A stretch of 53,913 nt of DNA from Candidatus Heritagella gallinarum (GCA_904394685.1 CAJFNK010000006.1:1-53913); one strand, 5' to 3'. Counted from the stretch's first letter, positions 18,062-27,456 are shown. Numbers and translations are program-made. The notes: generated from the sequence alone by a model not told the origin.

Positions 18062-19073
18062 GCAGCACCTCAAATCCGGCAGCCCGTATCAAACGGTTAT
18101 ACACCGCCAGCCCCACGCCTTCCGGCTCCGGGCAGCGGGCATACACCGTTTCTGCTCCCAGTTCATCCAGCTTCCGCAGTGCTTCAAAGATTTCCTTGGC
18201 CTGCTGGCTATAGTCCTCGTTCCCGCCATAGCACACCGCCGGAACCTCCAGATGGGCTTCGTCCCCATCATAGCAAAGTGCGGCTGTTTTACCATCTTGA
18301 TGGCTGTTCACATACCGGCAGTAAGCATCATACGTTCCGTCCAGAATGATAACGTTGGCTTTGGGCGAATAGTGCTTATATTTCATGCCCGGAGAAGCAG
18401 GATGTTCCCCTGCTTTGAGCGGATTCAGCACCGCTTCGTCCATTTCCACCTCTCCCAGAACCTCCCGCAGCTGTTCCAGCGTAATCCCACCGGGACGCAG
18501 CAGCCTGGGCGGCTGTGTAGCCAGCGAAATCACCGTAGACTCCACGCCCACCCGACAGGGGCCGCCGTCGAGAACCGCATCGATTCTGCCATCCATATCC
18601 GCCAGCATTGCCGGGGCTGTGGTGGGGCTGGGTCTTCCCGAAAGATTGCCGGAAGGCGCTGCCAGCGGCGTGCCTGCCGCATCAATCACCGCCCTTGCGG
18701 CCGGATGCGCTGGAAAACGCACCGCCACCGTGGGCAGTCCGGCGCTCACCTCATCGGGGATACAGTCCCCTTTGGGCAAAATGATGGTCAGCGGGCCGGG
18801 CCAGAAAGCTTCTGCCAGTTTTTTGGCATTTTCGGGAATTTCCTGCACCAGCGGCCGCCACTGCTCCAAATCGGAGATATGCACAATCAAAGGATTATCC
18901 ATCGGCCTGCCCTTGGCACGGAAAATCCCCGCCACAGCGCTGCCGTTCAGGGCATCGGCCGCCAGTCCATATACGGTTTCAGTGGGAATCCCAACAAGGC
19001 CGCCCGCACGGAGAATTTCTCCCGCACAGATAACGTCGGCCGGGTTTCCCGCCTGTAATCTGCGTGTTTCCAT
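18051..19073 (-). CDS. tsaC: Threonylcarbamoyl-AMP synthase, Sua5 type
   Basis: This enzyme makes threonylcarbamoyl-AMP from threonine, bicarbonate and ATP, the first step of the t6A37 modification of ANN-decoding tRNAs. The YrdC domain shows GGLVGIPTETVYGLAADAL, the substrate-site KGRPMDNPL and APSGNLSG. The extra C-terminal part (SPGMKYKHYSPKA linker and domain, to residue 340) marks the Sua5 type rather than the short TsaC type. The start is uncertain: METRRL at 19073 fits the family, while an ATG at 19106 would overlap the prfA stop. prfA lies directly upstream, a common pairing. Confidence 0.93.
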   Translation of the reverse strand: METRRLQAGNPADVICAGEILRAGGLVGIPTETVYGLAADALNGSAVAGIFRAKGRPMDNPLIVHISDLEQWRPLVQEIPENAKKLAEAFWPGPLTIILPKGDCIPDEVSAGLPTVAVRFPAHPAARAVIDAAGTPLAAPSGNLSGRPSPTTAPAMLADMDGRIDAVLDGGPCRVGVESTVISLATQPPRLLRPGGITLEQLREVLGEVEMDEAVLNPLKAGEHPASPGMKYKHYSPKANVIILDGTYDAYCRYVNSHQDGKTAALCYDGDEAHLEVPAVCYGGNEDYSQQAKEIFEALRKLDELGAETVYARCPEPEGVGLAVYNRLIRAAGFEVLHVE

Positions 19074-19095
19074 TTTTCTACCAGTCTTTCTTTTC

Positions 19096-20169
19096 TCAGG
19101 TTTCATCTTCCCCGGCGTGTTCCTCCAGCTGGGCGGCACGGTCGGCAGTAATCAAAGCGTCGATCACCTCGTCCAGATTGCCGTTGAGAAGGTCTTCCAG
19201 CCGATACAGCGTCAGGCCAATCCGGTGGTCGGTAAGCCGTCCCTGCGGATAATTATAAGTGCGGATTCGCTCGGAACGGTCGCCGGTTCCCACCTGGCTT
19301 TTGCGCTTTGCCGCAACTTCGGCGTCCTGCTTTTGCTGCTCCTTCTCATAAAGCCGGGAGCGCAGCACCTTCATCGCCTTGTCTTTATTCTTATACTGGC
19401 TCCGCTCATCTTGACATTCCACCACCATTCCCGTAGGAAGATGGGTAATGCGAATTGCAGAAGACGTCTTGTTGATATGCTGTCCGCCGGCGCCGCTGGA
19501 ACGGAAGGTATCGATTTGTAAATCCTTGGGGTCAATCTCGATTTCCACGTCATCCACTTCCGGCAGCACCGCCACCGTAGCGGTACTGGTGTGGATTCGT
19601 CCCTGCGTTTCGGTTTCCGGCACCCGCTGCACCCGATGGACGCCGCTTTCATATTTCAGCCGGGAATAGGCGCCATCGCCGTGAATCATAAAGCTGATTT
19701 CCTTAAAACCGCCCAGCTCGGTTTCATTCACATTCAAAAGCTCTGTTTGCCAGTGGTGGGATTCCGCATACATCGAGTACATCCGGTACAGCACAGCCGA
19801 AAACAGTGCCGCTTCTTCTCCACCGGCTCCACCTCGGATTTCCACAATTACGCTTTTTTCATCGTTAGGGTCACGGGGCAGCAACAGCAGCTTCAATTCC
19901 TCTGAAAAGACCTCCATGTTGCTGCGGGCCTGCGCCAGTTCTTCCTGCGCCATTTCCCGCAGCTCACGGTCATAGAGCATCTCCTCGGCGTCTGCCGCCA
20001 GCTGTGCCGCCGCCCGATATTGCCGGTACTTTTCCACAATCGGGCTGATGGAGCTGCTTTCTTTTAACAGCTCGGTATACTGCTTCTGGTCGTTCAGCAC
20101 CGATGGGTCGCACAGCTTCTGGTTGATTTCTTCAAACCGCTTTTCAAAAACTTCCAGTTTATCAAACAT
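19096..20169 (-). CDS. prfA: Peptide chain release factor 1
   Basis: RF1 reads UAA and UAG stop codons and triggers peptide release. The GGQ catalytic loop (GAGGQHINK) is near residue 230, and the codon-reading tripeptide is in [14 protein letters not shown], the RF1 form (PxT) rather than the SPF of RF2. The 357-residue length is normal. The ATG at 20169 follows AAGGA by 8 bases; a TTG two codons earlier is a poorer start. I see no prmC methyltransferase gene beside it, although prfA and prmC are often adjacent. Confidence 0.97.
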   Translation of the reverse strand: MFDKLEVFEKRFEEINQKLCDPSVLNDQKQYTELLKESSSISPIVEKYRQYRAAAQLAADAEEMLYDRELREMAQEELAQARSNMEVFSEELKLLLLPRDPNDEKSVIVEIRGGAGGEEAALFSAVLYRMYSMYAESHHWQTELLNVNETELGGFKEISFMIHGDGAYSRLKYESGVHRVQRVPETETQGRIHTSTATVAVLPEVDDVEIEIDPKDLQIDTFRSSGAGGQHINKTSSAIRITHLPTGMVVECQDERSQYKNKDKAMKVLRSRLYEKEQQKQDAEVAAKRKSQVGTGDRSERIRTYNYPQGRLTDHRIGLTLYRLEDLLNGNLDEVIDALITADRAAQLEEHAGEDET

Positions 20170-20225
20170 ATTCAAAATCCTTTCTGTAAATGACTCGTCT
20201 TTCCGGCGCAGCCGTTACAGAAAAG

Positions 20226-20450
20226 CTACTCTTCTCCAGCGCCTTCCTTTTTCGTATTTTCATTTTCAGAAGAATCCCGGAGAATCTTTTTGATGTTCTT
20301 CTCGCATTTTAGCCGGGGCACCATCACCTCATGGCCACACCCGGTGCAGCGAATTTTAAAATCCATCCCGGAGCGCAGAACCAGAAAGGTCTTGCTGCCG
20401 CAGGGATGGCTCTTTTTCATTTGCAGAATATCGCCCGGTCGGACATCCAT
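20226..20450 (-). CDS. DUF951 family protein
   Basis: This 74-residue protein matches the DUF951 family of Firmicutes: DVRPGDILQMKKSHPCGS, then FKIRCTGCGHEVMVPR with a likely metal or nucleic-acid binding CTGC pair, and a charged tail that is unique to this copy (ENENTKKEGAGEE). The function is unknown. It is the first gene after the operon promoter, 56 bases before prfA, so it may serve translation or tRNA metabolism, but that is only context. Confidence 0.9.
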   Translation of the reverse strand: MDVRPGDILQMKKSHPCGSKTFLVLRSGMDFKIRCTGCGHEVMVPRLKCEKNIKKILRDSSENENTKKEGAGEE

Positions 20451-20484
20451 CCGGTCCGCCCCCTTTCACCAGTGAATCGAAGCT

Positions 20485-20513
20485 ATTATATCACCTTTCC
20501 CGTTAAAGGGCAA
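20485..20513 (-). promoter_or_regulatory. Promoter of the DUF951-prfA-tsaC-coaE-slt operon
   Basis: Minus strand: TTGCCC, 17 bases, perfect TATAAT, about 30 bases before the DUF951 start. Confidence 0.75.
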
Positions 20514-20681
20514 CCAAAAAGGCACCCTTCCTACTGATTTTAGCTATCACCGGATTTCCAGCCTTTCTACTGCTTTTAAGAGCCAAAAGTCCCGTCCAGA
20601 GTATACCCCAGCTTTTAAAGCAAAATCCCAGTAAGACATATTGAATTTTTGTTAAAGTTATAAGAGCATCGTTTATAACAG

Positions 20682-20711
20682 AAAGGGGCAGGCCATTTTC
20701 AGCCTGTCCCT
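20682..20711 (-). terminator. Likely terminator after the GNAT gene
   Basis: A 9-base-pair stem (GGGACAGGC with GCCTGCCCC, one wobble pair) is followed on the minus strand by TTTCTGTT. The T tract is weak, so this is moderately likely. Confidence 0.6.
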
Positions 20712-20721
20712 GTTCTCTATC

Positions 20722-21255
20722 TTATTGCTTTGTATAATTTACAAAGTCACCTGGAAGAAGCTCATGATCCACCGAAGATTGGAGTTCTCCCAACTGATCT
20801 CTCCAGGAATTTTCCCGCACCTGCACTTTGCGAAATCCCAACTGTTCATAAACATGCTGGGCTCTTTGATTTTTCAAATTGGTATCCAGAATGATCTTCT
20901 TGTATTTCATCTTTGTAAACAAAAAATCAATCAGCATACTGAGGAATATCTTCCCTAAACCTTGATCGTGCAAGGAAAAATCACAAATTTTGATTCCGAT
21001 TTCCGCCACGCCTTCTCTGACTTTGCAGTAATTCATCTCCCCTATAGGGACTTCATCCCGCTCCAATATCAATTGCCGGCCGCTATCATCTGCATTCTTT
21101 TCCAGACTGGACGCAATTTGCTCCACCGTTTCTCCCGTCCCGTTTGGAAATCCCGCATGGGACATGATCTGTCCATCGTTCCACCATGTTGCCAATTGCT
21201 CCGCATCATCGGCTGTAGCGTTTCGAATGGTTAAGTTTTCAAAGCGAATCAACAT
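20722..21255 (-). CDS. GNAT family N-acetyltransferase
   Basis: A GNAT-fold acetyltransferase of 177 residues; the substrate cannot be told from sequence. The fold is recognised from LTIRNATADDAEQLATWW at the start, the acetyl-CoA loop DQGLGKIFLSMLIDFL, and NLKNQRAQHVYEQLGFRKV near the end, as in RimI/RimJ or aminoglycoside 6'-acetyltransferase relatives. The ATG at 21255 follows GGAGGA by 10 bases. It is the last gene of the topB operon, 44 bases after the transporter gene. Confidence 0.88.
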   Translation of the reverse strand: MLIRFENLTIRNATADDAEQLATWWNDGQIMSHAGFPNGTGETVEQIASSLEKNADDSGRQLILERDEVPIGEMNYCKVREGVAEIGIKICDFSLHDQGLGKIFLSMLIDFLFTKMKYKKIILDTNLKNQRAQHVYEQLGFRKVQVRENSWRDQLGELQSSVDHELLPGDFVNYTKQ

Positions 21256-21299
21256 ATCTACTCTATCCTCCACTATTCACTACAAAATAAAAAATCCCA

Positions 21300-22430
21300 T
21301 TAAGAAAGCCCGCCTGTCAGCCAGCAGAAAACCAGCAGCACAGCCAGAAATCCCACATTATACAGTGTGAACTGTAACAGGTATTTCCCGCCCTTGGCTC
21401 CCGGCATCCGGGAATAGAGCCGAAAGGAAATCAGGCTGGCAAGGGAAGCAATCAGCGTGCCCAGGCCACCAATGTTGGTACCCAGCAGCAGCGCCCGCCC
21501 TTTTTCGGTGAAAGAGGAAAGCATCACTGCGGCCGGCACATTGCTGATGACCTGGCTCACCAAAACCGAGGCGATTACTTCCCGGCCATTCAGCAGCCAG
21601 GAAACCGCTTCCTGCACAGCCGGAATCTGCCGCAAATTGCCCACAAACACAAAAAAGCATACAAAAGTCAAAAGCAGGCTGTAATCCACCCGCAACAGGA
21701 TTTTCCAGTTGGACACCAGCATAGCGGCAATCACCAACAGGGTGAGCCACAACACATCCAACACACGAAACACTGTGAGCAGACAGCACACAAACAGCGC
21801 CGCATACAGAATCAGCCGCCACTTGCAAACCGGTGCTTCTTCTCCGGGGAAACGAACCGTCACGCTGTGGTCTTTGAGAAAAAACACCCCCACTGCCAGC
21901 AACAACAGACTAATCATCCCCAGCGGCACCATGGCGGAGAAAAACTCTCCCAGCCCCATTTCATACCGGGCATAGAGGAACAGGTTTTGCGGGTTCCCCA
22001 CCGGGGTCATCATACTGCCCAAATTGGCGGCGATGGTTTGCAGCACCACCACCGGGATGACCTGCTTGGGAGAAGCCTGCTGCAAAATAGAGATTGTCAG
22101 CGGCACAAAGGTAAGGAGTGCCACATCGTTGGTGATAAACATGGAGGTAAAAAAGCAGAGCGCCACCAAAACAGCAGACACCATCCGAACACCGGACACC
22201 TTGTGGGTCATCATCCGGGACATCCGGCGAAAAACGCCAAGCTCTGTAAAACCAGCCACCACCGCCATCAAGCAGAACAGCAGCCCCAACACATGGCCAT
22301 CCAGATAACCGATATAGTCCGGCGAAGGCGGAACCGCCGCCATAGACGCAATCGCACAGACAGCCGCAATGAGGAGCACGGCTTCTTTTTTGAGAAAAGC
22401 CAGCAGTTTTCCGGCAGATTCATTTTTCAT
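21300..22430 (-). CDS. Anion transporter, SLC13/ArsB-like ion transporter superfamily (YbiR-like)
   Basis: A 376-residue polytopic membrane protein with about ten or eleven helices. The family hallmarks are SMFITNDVALLTFVPLT and ANLGSMMTPVGNPQNLFLY in the first half, and the related SNVPAAVML in the second half, showing the internal duplication typical of the ion transporter superfamily. The substrate is unknown; organic or inorganic anions are typical. The ATG at 22430 has AGGAGG 9 bases upstream and overlaps the end of queH by 11 bases. Linkage to queH appears to be operon economy rather than a shared pathway. Confidence 0.85.
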   Translation of the reverse strand: MKNESAGKLLAFLKKEAVLLIAAVCAIASMAAVPPSPDYIGYLDGHVLGLLFCLMAVVAGFTELGVFRRMSRMMTHKVSGVRMVSAVLVALCFFTSMFITNDVALLTFVPLTISILQQASPKQVIPVVVLQTIAANLGSMMTPVGNPQNLFLYARYEMGLGEFFSAMVPLGMISLLLLAVGVFFLKDHSVTVRFPGEEAPVCKWRLILYAALFVCCLLTVFRVLDVLWLTLLVIAAMLVSNWKILLRVDYSLLLTFVCFFVFVGNLRQIPAVQEAVSWLLNGREVIASVLVSQVISNVPAAVMLSSFTEKGRALLLGTNIGGLGTLIASLASLISFRLYSRMPGAKGGKYLLQFTLYNVGFLAVLLVFCWLTGGLS

Positions 22431-23079
22431 GGCGCAGCGCCTCCTGCTCCCGTTCTTTTTGCAGCTCCCTCTCCATGGCTTCTTTTTTAGAAAAAGCACA
22501 GCCACAGTAGTTTTGGCGGTAAAGGCCATATTCCTCCGAAAGCACAATTGAGCGCTTATAGCCCTCTTTTTTCTTAAAATCTCCGGGAAGCCATTTCACC
22601 CCATATTTTTCCCCCATGGCCTCCCCGATTTCATTGAGCTTCTGGGCGTTTTTCAGGGGACTGATGGATAAAGTAGTGGTAAAGTAGTCAAAGCACCCCT
22701 CTTTGGCGGCTTTGGCAGCGTCCTCTAACCGCAAAGCAAAGCAGGCAAAGCACCGCTCGCCCCCCTCGGGAATTTGCTCCAGCCCCTTGACCGCTTCATA
22801 AAAATCAGCAGGCTCATAACCGGGGCTTTGCAGTGAGGCCCGATGCTTCATAGGCATGGATTCAATCAGCCGTGCCTGTTCAGCAAGGCGCTTTTGATAT
22901 TCCTCCTCCGGGCTGATATTCGGGTTAAAATACCGCACCGTGATTTCAAAATATTGGGACAGGTATTCCAGCACATAGCTGCTGCATGGGGCGCAACAGC
23001 TATGGAGCAGCAGCCGGGGTACTTGTCCGTCCAGGTGTCCCAACACCTGCTCCAGCTCCTTTTGATAGTTTCGTTTCAT
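22420..23079 (-). CDS. queH: Epoxyqueuosine reductase QueH
   Basis: QueH reduces epoxyqueuosine to queuosine in the wobble position of GUN tRNAs and replaces the unrelated cobalamin enzyme QueG. The cluster ligands are in place: the CC pair at C28-C29 (HSCCAPCSS) and C110/C113 (RCFACF). A further NYCGCAFSKKE motif lies near residue 194. The 219-residue length is normal. GGAGGGG lies 5 bases before the ATG. No queA, tgt or preQ0 genes are in the window, so the organism may salvage queuine precursors or encode them elsewhere. Confidence 0.93.
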   Translation of the reverse strand: MKRNYQKELEQVLGHLDGQVPRLLLHSCCAPCSSYVLEYLSQYFEITVRYFNPNISPEEEYQKRLAEQARLIESMPMKHRASLQSPGYEPADFYEAVKGLEQIPEGGERCFACFALRLEDAAKAAKEGCFDYFTTTLSISPLKNAQKLNEIGEAMGEKYGVKWLPGDFKKKEGYKRSIVLSEEYGLYRQNYCGCAFSKKEAMERELQKEREQEALRHEK

Positions 23080-23100
23080 GAGTTCCCCTCCAAATATCCG

Positions 23101-23565
23101 TTATCCTTCCAGTTGGCATACATACCGCACTTTTTCATAGGTCTGGAATTGGAAATCTAAAATTTCCATATAGGGCTGGTTGCCTTCATAAATCCATTTT
23201 TCCAAATGCGCAGGGGTAACGACAAACAACCGCTCTTCCTCCATTCCGGTATATCGCTGGTAAGAAGCAGAAAAGTATTTTTGATATAACTTGCAAAAAG
23301 CAGGGAAATCAGAAGGCTTTCCCATCTCACTGCAAACCCCTTCCACGGCCATATTATTCCAACATAGAGAAACCCGGCTGTTCCCTTTTAGCTGCGCATA
23401 CTTCCGAAACCTTTTATCTGTTTGAAAGTAGAATTTTCCATCCTGAATGATAAAGCTCATCATGCGGGATGTTACCTCATCGTGCAGGGAAGTGGAAAGC
23501 ACCATGCAGCCATGTTCCCCTAACTGCTGAAAAAACAAATTTCTCTCTTGTGCAAATGTTGTCAA
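23101..23565 (-). CDS. Pyridoxamine 5'-phosphate oxidase-like flavin-binding protein
   Basis: A 154-residue split-barrel protein of the PNPOx-like FMN-binding superfamily. The pattern is MVLSTSLHDEVTSRMMSFII, FYFQTDKRFRKYAQLKGN and VSLCWNNMAVEG, which in relatives bind FMN or F420. It is too short and divergent to be a true vitamin B6 enzyme; a small-molecule reductase is more likely. The start is TTG at 23565 with GAGGGG 8 bases upstream and only 2 bases after the topB stop. Confidence 0.85.
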   Translation of the reverse strand: MTTFAQERNLFFQQLGEHGCMVLSTSLHDEVTSRMMSFIIQDGKFYFQTDKRFRKYAQLKGNSRVSLCWNNMAVEGVCSEMGKPSDFPAFCKLYQKYFSASYQRYTGMEEERLFVVTPAHLEKWIYEGNQPYMEILDFQFQTYEKVRYVCQLEG

Positions 23566-23567
23566 CT

Positions 23568-25733
23568 TTATTTCCCCTCTTTATTTAGCGCCGCCTGTAA
23601 CGCCGCCGCAAAGGCGCTCTGTCCCGCTGGTTCCTGTTTATTCTGGTTGGCAAGATACCGCCGCACATCCTGTTTGGAAGCTCCGCCCTTGGTTTCCTTT
23701 TTTCGCTGGGCAAAATGGCTCTCCTTTTCCCGATAGCCGCATTGGCACACAAAAATTTTGTTCTCCCCTTCCCCAAACAGCTCCATTTTCTTGTGGCAGT
23801 TGGGACACCGGGCATTGGTTTCCCGGCTCACCGTACGGCGATATCCACACTCCCGGTCTTGACACACCAGCATTTTGCCGTGCTTGCCCTTTACCGAAAG
23901 CAGCCGCTTGCCGCACTCCGGGCAGATTTCATTGGTCAGGTTATCGTGCTGATACTGTGCCTCGCTGTTCTTTACATCCTCCACCAGATGAGAGGCATAG
24001 CCTCGAATCTCGCCGATAAATTGCTTTCGGGTGTCCTTGCCCTTGCTAATGGCTTCCAGCCGCTGTTCCCATTTGGCGGTGAGGAGCGGCTCCCGCAAAT
24101 CCTCCGGCGCAAGGGAGATCAGCTGGGTACCCTTGGATGTGGGAACCAGCGAGTTCCCTCGTTTTTCCATATAAAAAGAAGAAAACAGCTTTTCGATAAT
24201 ATCCGCACGGGTAGCGGGAGTTCCCAATCCGCCGCCCAAATAGCCCTTCATCTCTTTATCGGACACATAGGCAGAGGGGTTCTCCATAGCAGAGAGCAAG
24301 GTGGCCTCTGTATACCGTGCCGGCGGCTGGGTCTTGCAGGCTTTCAGCTGAAAGTTTTTCAACGAGAAGGTCTGCCCCTTTTCCAAAGGCGGCAGAGACT
24401 GTTCGTCCTGTTCCTCCTCATCCCGGAGCTGCTCGGCCCGTTTCCATCCCAAATTCAATTCCGCACGTCCGGCAGCGGTAAAGCGCTGCCCCTCACAGAT
24501 GAGGACAGCTTTCAGCGATTCATATTCATAATTCGGGAAAAAGCAGGCCAAAAAACGCCGCACTACCAGCCAATAAATGCGCTTTTCCTCATTGTTCATG
24601 GCTTCCAGGTCAGCGGGCTCCTCTGTGGGGATAATGGCGTGATGGTCGCTGACTTTAGCGTTATTGATGCAGGCCTTGCAGATTGTCCGCTTTTCCCGGA
24701 GTACTTCACGGGCAATCGGGGCATATTCGCCACGAGCCACAGCCTGCACCCGCTCTGTCAAAGTCGGGACAATATCCGCTGTCAGATAGCGGGAATCGGT
24801 GCGGGGATAGGTCAGGGCTTTATATCGCTCATACAGACTCTGCATCACGTTCAACGTCTGCTTGGGGCTCATCTGATAGAGCCGGTTGGCGTCCCGCTGC
24901 AATTCGGTGAGGTCATACAGCATCGGCGGCGGAGTGGATTTCTTTGTCCGCTTCACTTCCTGCACAGTGGCGGTTTTCCCTTTTACCAGCGCCAACAGCT
25001 TATCCGCCTTCTCTTTGTCAAAAATGCCAGTCTGTCCCCTTTCGTCCTGCCATGTGACAAAAAAGCGCCCGGCGTCTGCCCGAAGCTGCCAATACTCCCG
25101 TGGGACAAACTTGCGGATTTCTTCCTCCCGGCGCACCAACAGCGCCAGCGTGGGGGTCTGCACCCGCCCGGCAGAAAGCTGGGCGTTAAACTTGCAGGTC
25201 AAAGCTCTCGTCACATTCAGCCCCACCAGCCAGTCAGCTTCTGCTCTGGCCTGAGCGGACTGATACAGGTTCCAGTATTCCTTCCCGTCCCGCAAATGGG
25301 CGAACCCATCCCGGATAGCCTTATCGGTCTGGGAAGAAATCCACAACCGCCGGATGGGCTTGTGGAAACCGGCCTTTTCCAAAATCCACCGAGCCACCAG
25401 TTCCCCTTCCCGGCCTGCATCGGTGGCAATCACCAGGGAATCCACCTGCGGGTCATGAAGACATTTTTTCACCACGCTATATTGTTTGGCAGTCTGCGGG
25501 ATGACTTTTAATTCCATTTTAGGTGGCAGCATGGGCAGGGTGTCCATGCTCCACTGCTGATACTGCTTTCCATAGTGTTCCGGGTCCTCCAGCTCAACCA
25601 GATGTCCCAGCGCCCAGGTGACGATATAATTCTGGCCGCTCAAAAAACCGTTGCCGCCCTGACGGCAGCCCAACACACGGGCAATCTCACGCCCCACCGA
25701 GGGCTTTTCCGCCAAAACCAGTGTTTTTCCCAT
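23568..25733 (-). CDS. topB: DNA topoisomerase III
   Basis: A type IA topoisomerase that passes single strands through a transient break to decatenate DNA. The Toprim part has E9 and the DAGREGE acidic motif (105-111). The catalytic tyrosine is Y309 in LTYPRTDSRYL. The chain ends with two zinc ribbons (CPECGKRLL...CQDRECGY and CPNCHKKM...CQCGY) and a basic tail. The length of 721 is usual for the Firmicute form. It is the first gene of the topB-PNPOx-queH-transporter-GNAT operon. Plasmid and integrative elements often carry topB, but no conjugation genes are nearby, so I take it as chromosomal. Confidence 0.96.
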   Translation of the reverse strand: MGKTLVLAEKPSVGREIARVLGCRQGGNGFLSGQNYIVTWALGHLVELEDPEHYGKQYQQWSMDTLPMLPPKMELKVIPQTAKQYSVVKKCLHDPQVDSLVIATDAGREGELVARWILEKAGFHKPIRRLWISSQTDKAIRDGFAHLRDGKEYWNLYQSAQARAEADWLVGLNVTRALTCKFNAQLSAGRVQTPTLALLVRREEEIRKFVPREYWQLRADAGRFFVTWQDERGQTGIFDKEKADKLLALVKGKTATVQEVKRTKKSTPPPMLYDLTELQRDANRLYQMSPKQTLNVMQSLYERYKALTYPRTDSRYLTADIVPTLTERVQAVARGEYAPIAREVLREKRTICKACINNAKVSDHHAIIPTEEPADLEAMNNEEKRIYWLVVRRFLACFFPNYEYESLKAVLICEGQRFTAAGRAELNLGWKRAEQLRDEEEQDEQSLPPLEKGQTFSLKNFQLKACKTQPPARYTEATLLSAMENPSAYVSDKEMKGYLGGGLGTPATRADIIEKLFSSFYMEKRGNSLVPTSKGTQLISLAPEDLREPLLTAKWEQRLEAISKGKDTRKQFIGEIRGYASHLVEDVKNSEAQYQHDNLTNEICPECGKRLLSVKGKHGKMLVCQDRECGYRRTVSRETNARCPNCHKKMELFGEGENKIFVCQCGYREKESHFAQRKKETKGGASKQDVRRYLANQNKQEPAGQSAFAAALQAALNKEGK

Positions 25734-25883
25734 GATATCGATTTCCTTTCCGGTGTAAAATCTGCTATAATAAAAAAACAGTGTTACCTATATAAGCGCT
25801 GCTTTTCTCAGCGTGTCCTCCGGCACACCAATTTAAAATTTGTTTCTATATTATATAAGCCCCTTATCAGGAAGGATGTTTTT

Positions 25884-26573
25884 ATGAATCCCAATCTCCA
25901 ACAACGTCTGGTTGCGTATCTAAAAGAGCAGGGCGCAAGCGACGTTGGATTTTCCATGCCGCCCGATGCCGAAGCCGAATTTCCCGGCCTTCCCTATGCT
26001 GTCAGCATTGTGGTACGGCTTTCCGACTTTATCATTGACGAAATCGACGGCGCTCCCACGCACACCTATTTCAACCACTATCGTAGCGTGAACGCTTTTC
26101 TCGACCAGCTTCTCCTAAAAGCCGGGCTATTTCTGCAAAAAGAAGGCTATCGCTATTGTACTGTCGCCGCTTCTCAAAGCATCAATCAGGACGGCTGGAA
26201 TTATCGAGGACGCTATTCCCATAAAAAAGCCGCCACACTGGCAGGGCTAGGGAGCGTTGGCAAAAGCTCCCTGTTCCTTCACCGGGAGTGGGGCGGCCGT
26301 GTACGGCTGGCAACTTTATTCACCGACTGCCCGTTTCTGGTGCCGGAAAGGCTTCTTCCTTCCCCCTGTGGGGACTGCCATCTGTGCGTAGACGCCTGCC
26401 CTGCCGGAGCCATTTCGGGAAAAAGCTGGAACCCCGAACGAAGCCGGGAAGAAATGTTTGCCCCGGACAAGTGCAGCAATTATATGAAACGTGCCTTTCA
26501 GCATATTGGCCGTGGTGCTGTATGTGGGGTGTGCATCCGGGTTTGTCCACAGGCTAACAAGAAGCAGCTATAA
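25884..26573 (+). CDS. Short QueG-like 4Fe-4S protein
   Basis: The 229-residue protein resembles the core of the epoxyqueuosine reductase QueG: KKAATLAGLGSVGKSSLFL and GVRLATLFTD-like RVRLATLFTDCP, then a bacterial ferredoxin cluster C162/C165/C168/C172 and a second set C197/C214/C217/C221. Real QueG has 340-380 residues with a C-terminal HEAT-like part that is missing here, and QueH already covers that reaction 3 kb away. It is therefore probably a paralog with another reductive role. Start ATG follows GGAAGG. It diverges from topB and ends exactly against the DUF896 gene. Confidence 0.82.
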   Translation: MNPNLQQRLVAYLKEQGASDVGFSMPPDAEAEFPGLPYAVSIVVRLSDFIIDEIDGAPTHTYFNHYRSVNAFLDQLLLKAGLFLQKEGYRYCTVAASQSINQDGWNYRGRYSHKKAATLAGLGSVGKSSLFLHREWGGRVRLATLFTDCPFLVPERLLPSPCGDCHLCVDACPAGAISGKSWNPERSREEMFAPDKCSNYMKRAFQHIGRGAVCGVCIRVCPQANKKQL

Positions 26574-26777
26574 TCAGGATTTTTTACCCAGCTTACGTTT
26601 TACGCCGTCGGAACCAATCACATAGGTATTTTCCAGCTGGCTGCGCAGGTTATTGCGATAAGCCGCAATATAGGCTGCACGCAGCTGCTTCTGTTCTTCT
26701 GCTTCTTCGGGCGTTAAGCCCTGTGATTTGGCTTTTTTGGCCAGTTCATTGATTCGTTTGATTTCGAGCTCTGTCAA
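26574..26777 (-). CDS. DUF896 (UPF0291) family protein
   Basis: A 67-residue helical protein of the DUF896/UPF0291 family related to Bacillus YnzC. It has the usual layout: INELAKKAKSQGLTPEEAEE, then LRAAYIAAYRNNLRSQL and a short basic tail. The function is unknown; some relatives belong to the SOS regulon, but I see no LexA box here. The start is TTG after a GGAAGATAGGA ribosome site. The stop codon directly abuts the stop of the convergent QueG-like gene. Confidence 0.9.
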   Translation of the reverse strand: MTELEIKRINELAKKAKSQGLTPEEAEEQKQLRAAYIAAYRNNLRSQLENTYVIGSDGVKRKLGKKS

Positions 26778-26867
26778 ATCCTATCTTCCTTTCTCCAAGC
26801 AATACCATAATACACAAATTGCGCCCTTTCCGTTTGCCGAAAAGGGCGCTGTTTTCCAGATTCAATT

Positions 26868-27353
26868 TTACGAATATGCCAGCTGCAAAAGAGAGGCAAT
26901 CGCCACGCCAAGCAGCGAACCGAACACGACCTCAATGGGGCGGTGTCCCAGCGATTCATTCAGTTCGGGAATCATCTCCCGCAGGCTGCCTTTTTCTTCT
27001 TCCGGCAGTTTTTCTTCCATATGGTCGATCAACTGGTTCAGCGCACGGGCATGAAGCCCCGCCGACCAGCGAACCCCGGTTGCATCATACAAGACAATCA
27101 GTGCCAGAATAAAGGCAATTGCAAAAACCGGGTTGGAAAACCCATAGTTCAGCAGCGCCGACATGGTGACCGAGCAGCTCACCGCCGAATGGGCACTGGG
27201 CATACCGCCTGCACCGGTAAGGCGTTCGAGCCGAACCTGCTTGTTGCGTCCATAATAATAGATCAGCTTAATCGTCTGTGCGGTAATCCATGAGAGAACG
27301 CCCGCATTGATCAAGGGATTGGAAACCAAAACCTGCCAATTCAATACAATCAC
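26868..27353 (-). CDS. Divergent PAP2-family membrane protein (DUF212)
   Basis: A membrane protein of about 161 residues in the divergent PAP2 (YuiD, DUF212) family. The motifs GGMPSAHSAVSC, YDATGVRWSAG and ESLGHRPIEVVFG match the family and resemble the phosphatase signature of acid phosphatases, with substrate and true activity unproven. Four membrane helices are visible. The start is uncertain: GTG at 27353 or TTG at 27344, neither with a strong ribosome site. It is transcribed alone from a clear promoter. Confidence 0.85.
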   Translation of the reverse strand: MIVLNWQVLVSNPLINAGVLSWITAQTIKLIYYYGRNKQVRLERLTGAGGMPSAHSAVSCSVTMSALLNYGFSNPVFAIAFILALIVLYDATGVRWSAGLHARALNQLIDHMEEKLPEEEKGSLREMIPELNESLGHRPIEVVFGSLLGVAIASLLQLAYS

Positions 27354-27427
27354 ACACTTTCTTTTCCCATCGGCACCTGATTTCACGGGCTTCCTGATTC
27401 TGCCCGCAGATACGGAAATATAGTCTT

Positions 27428-27456
27428 ATTGTACCCTGACAGCGGGGTATTGTCAA
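27428..27456 (-). promoter_or_regulatory. Promoter of the DUF212 gene
   Basis: Minus strand: perfect TTGACA, 17 bases, TACAAT; leader of about 70 bases. Confidence 0.8.

Noticed and set aside
23568-25733. topB as a mark of an integrative element
   Set aside because: No conjugation, relaxase, integrase or attachment-site repeats are nearby, and the operon partners are ordinary chromosomal genes.
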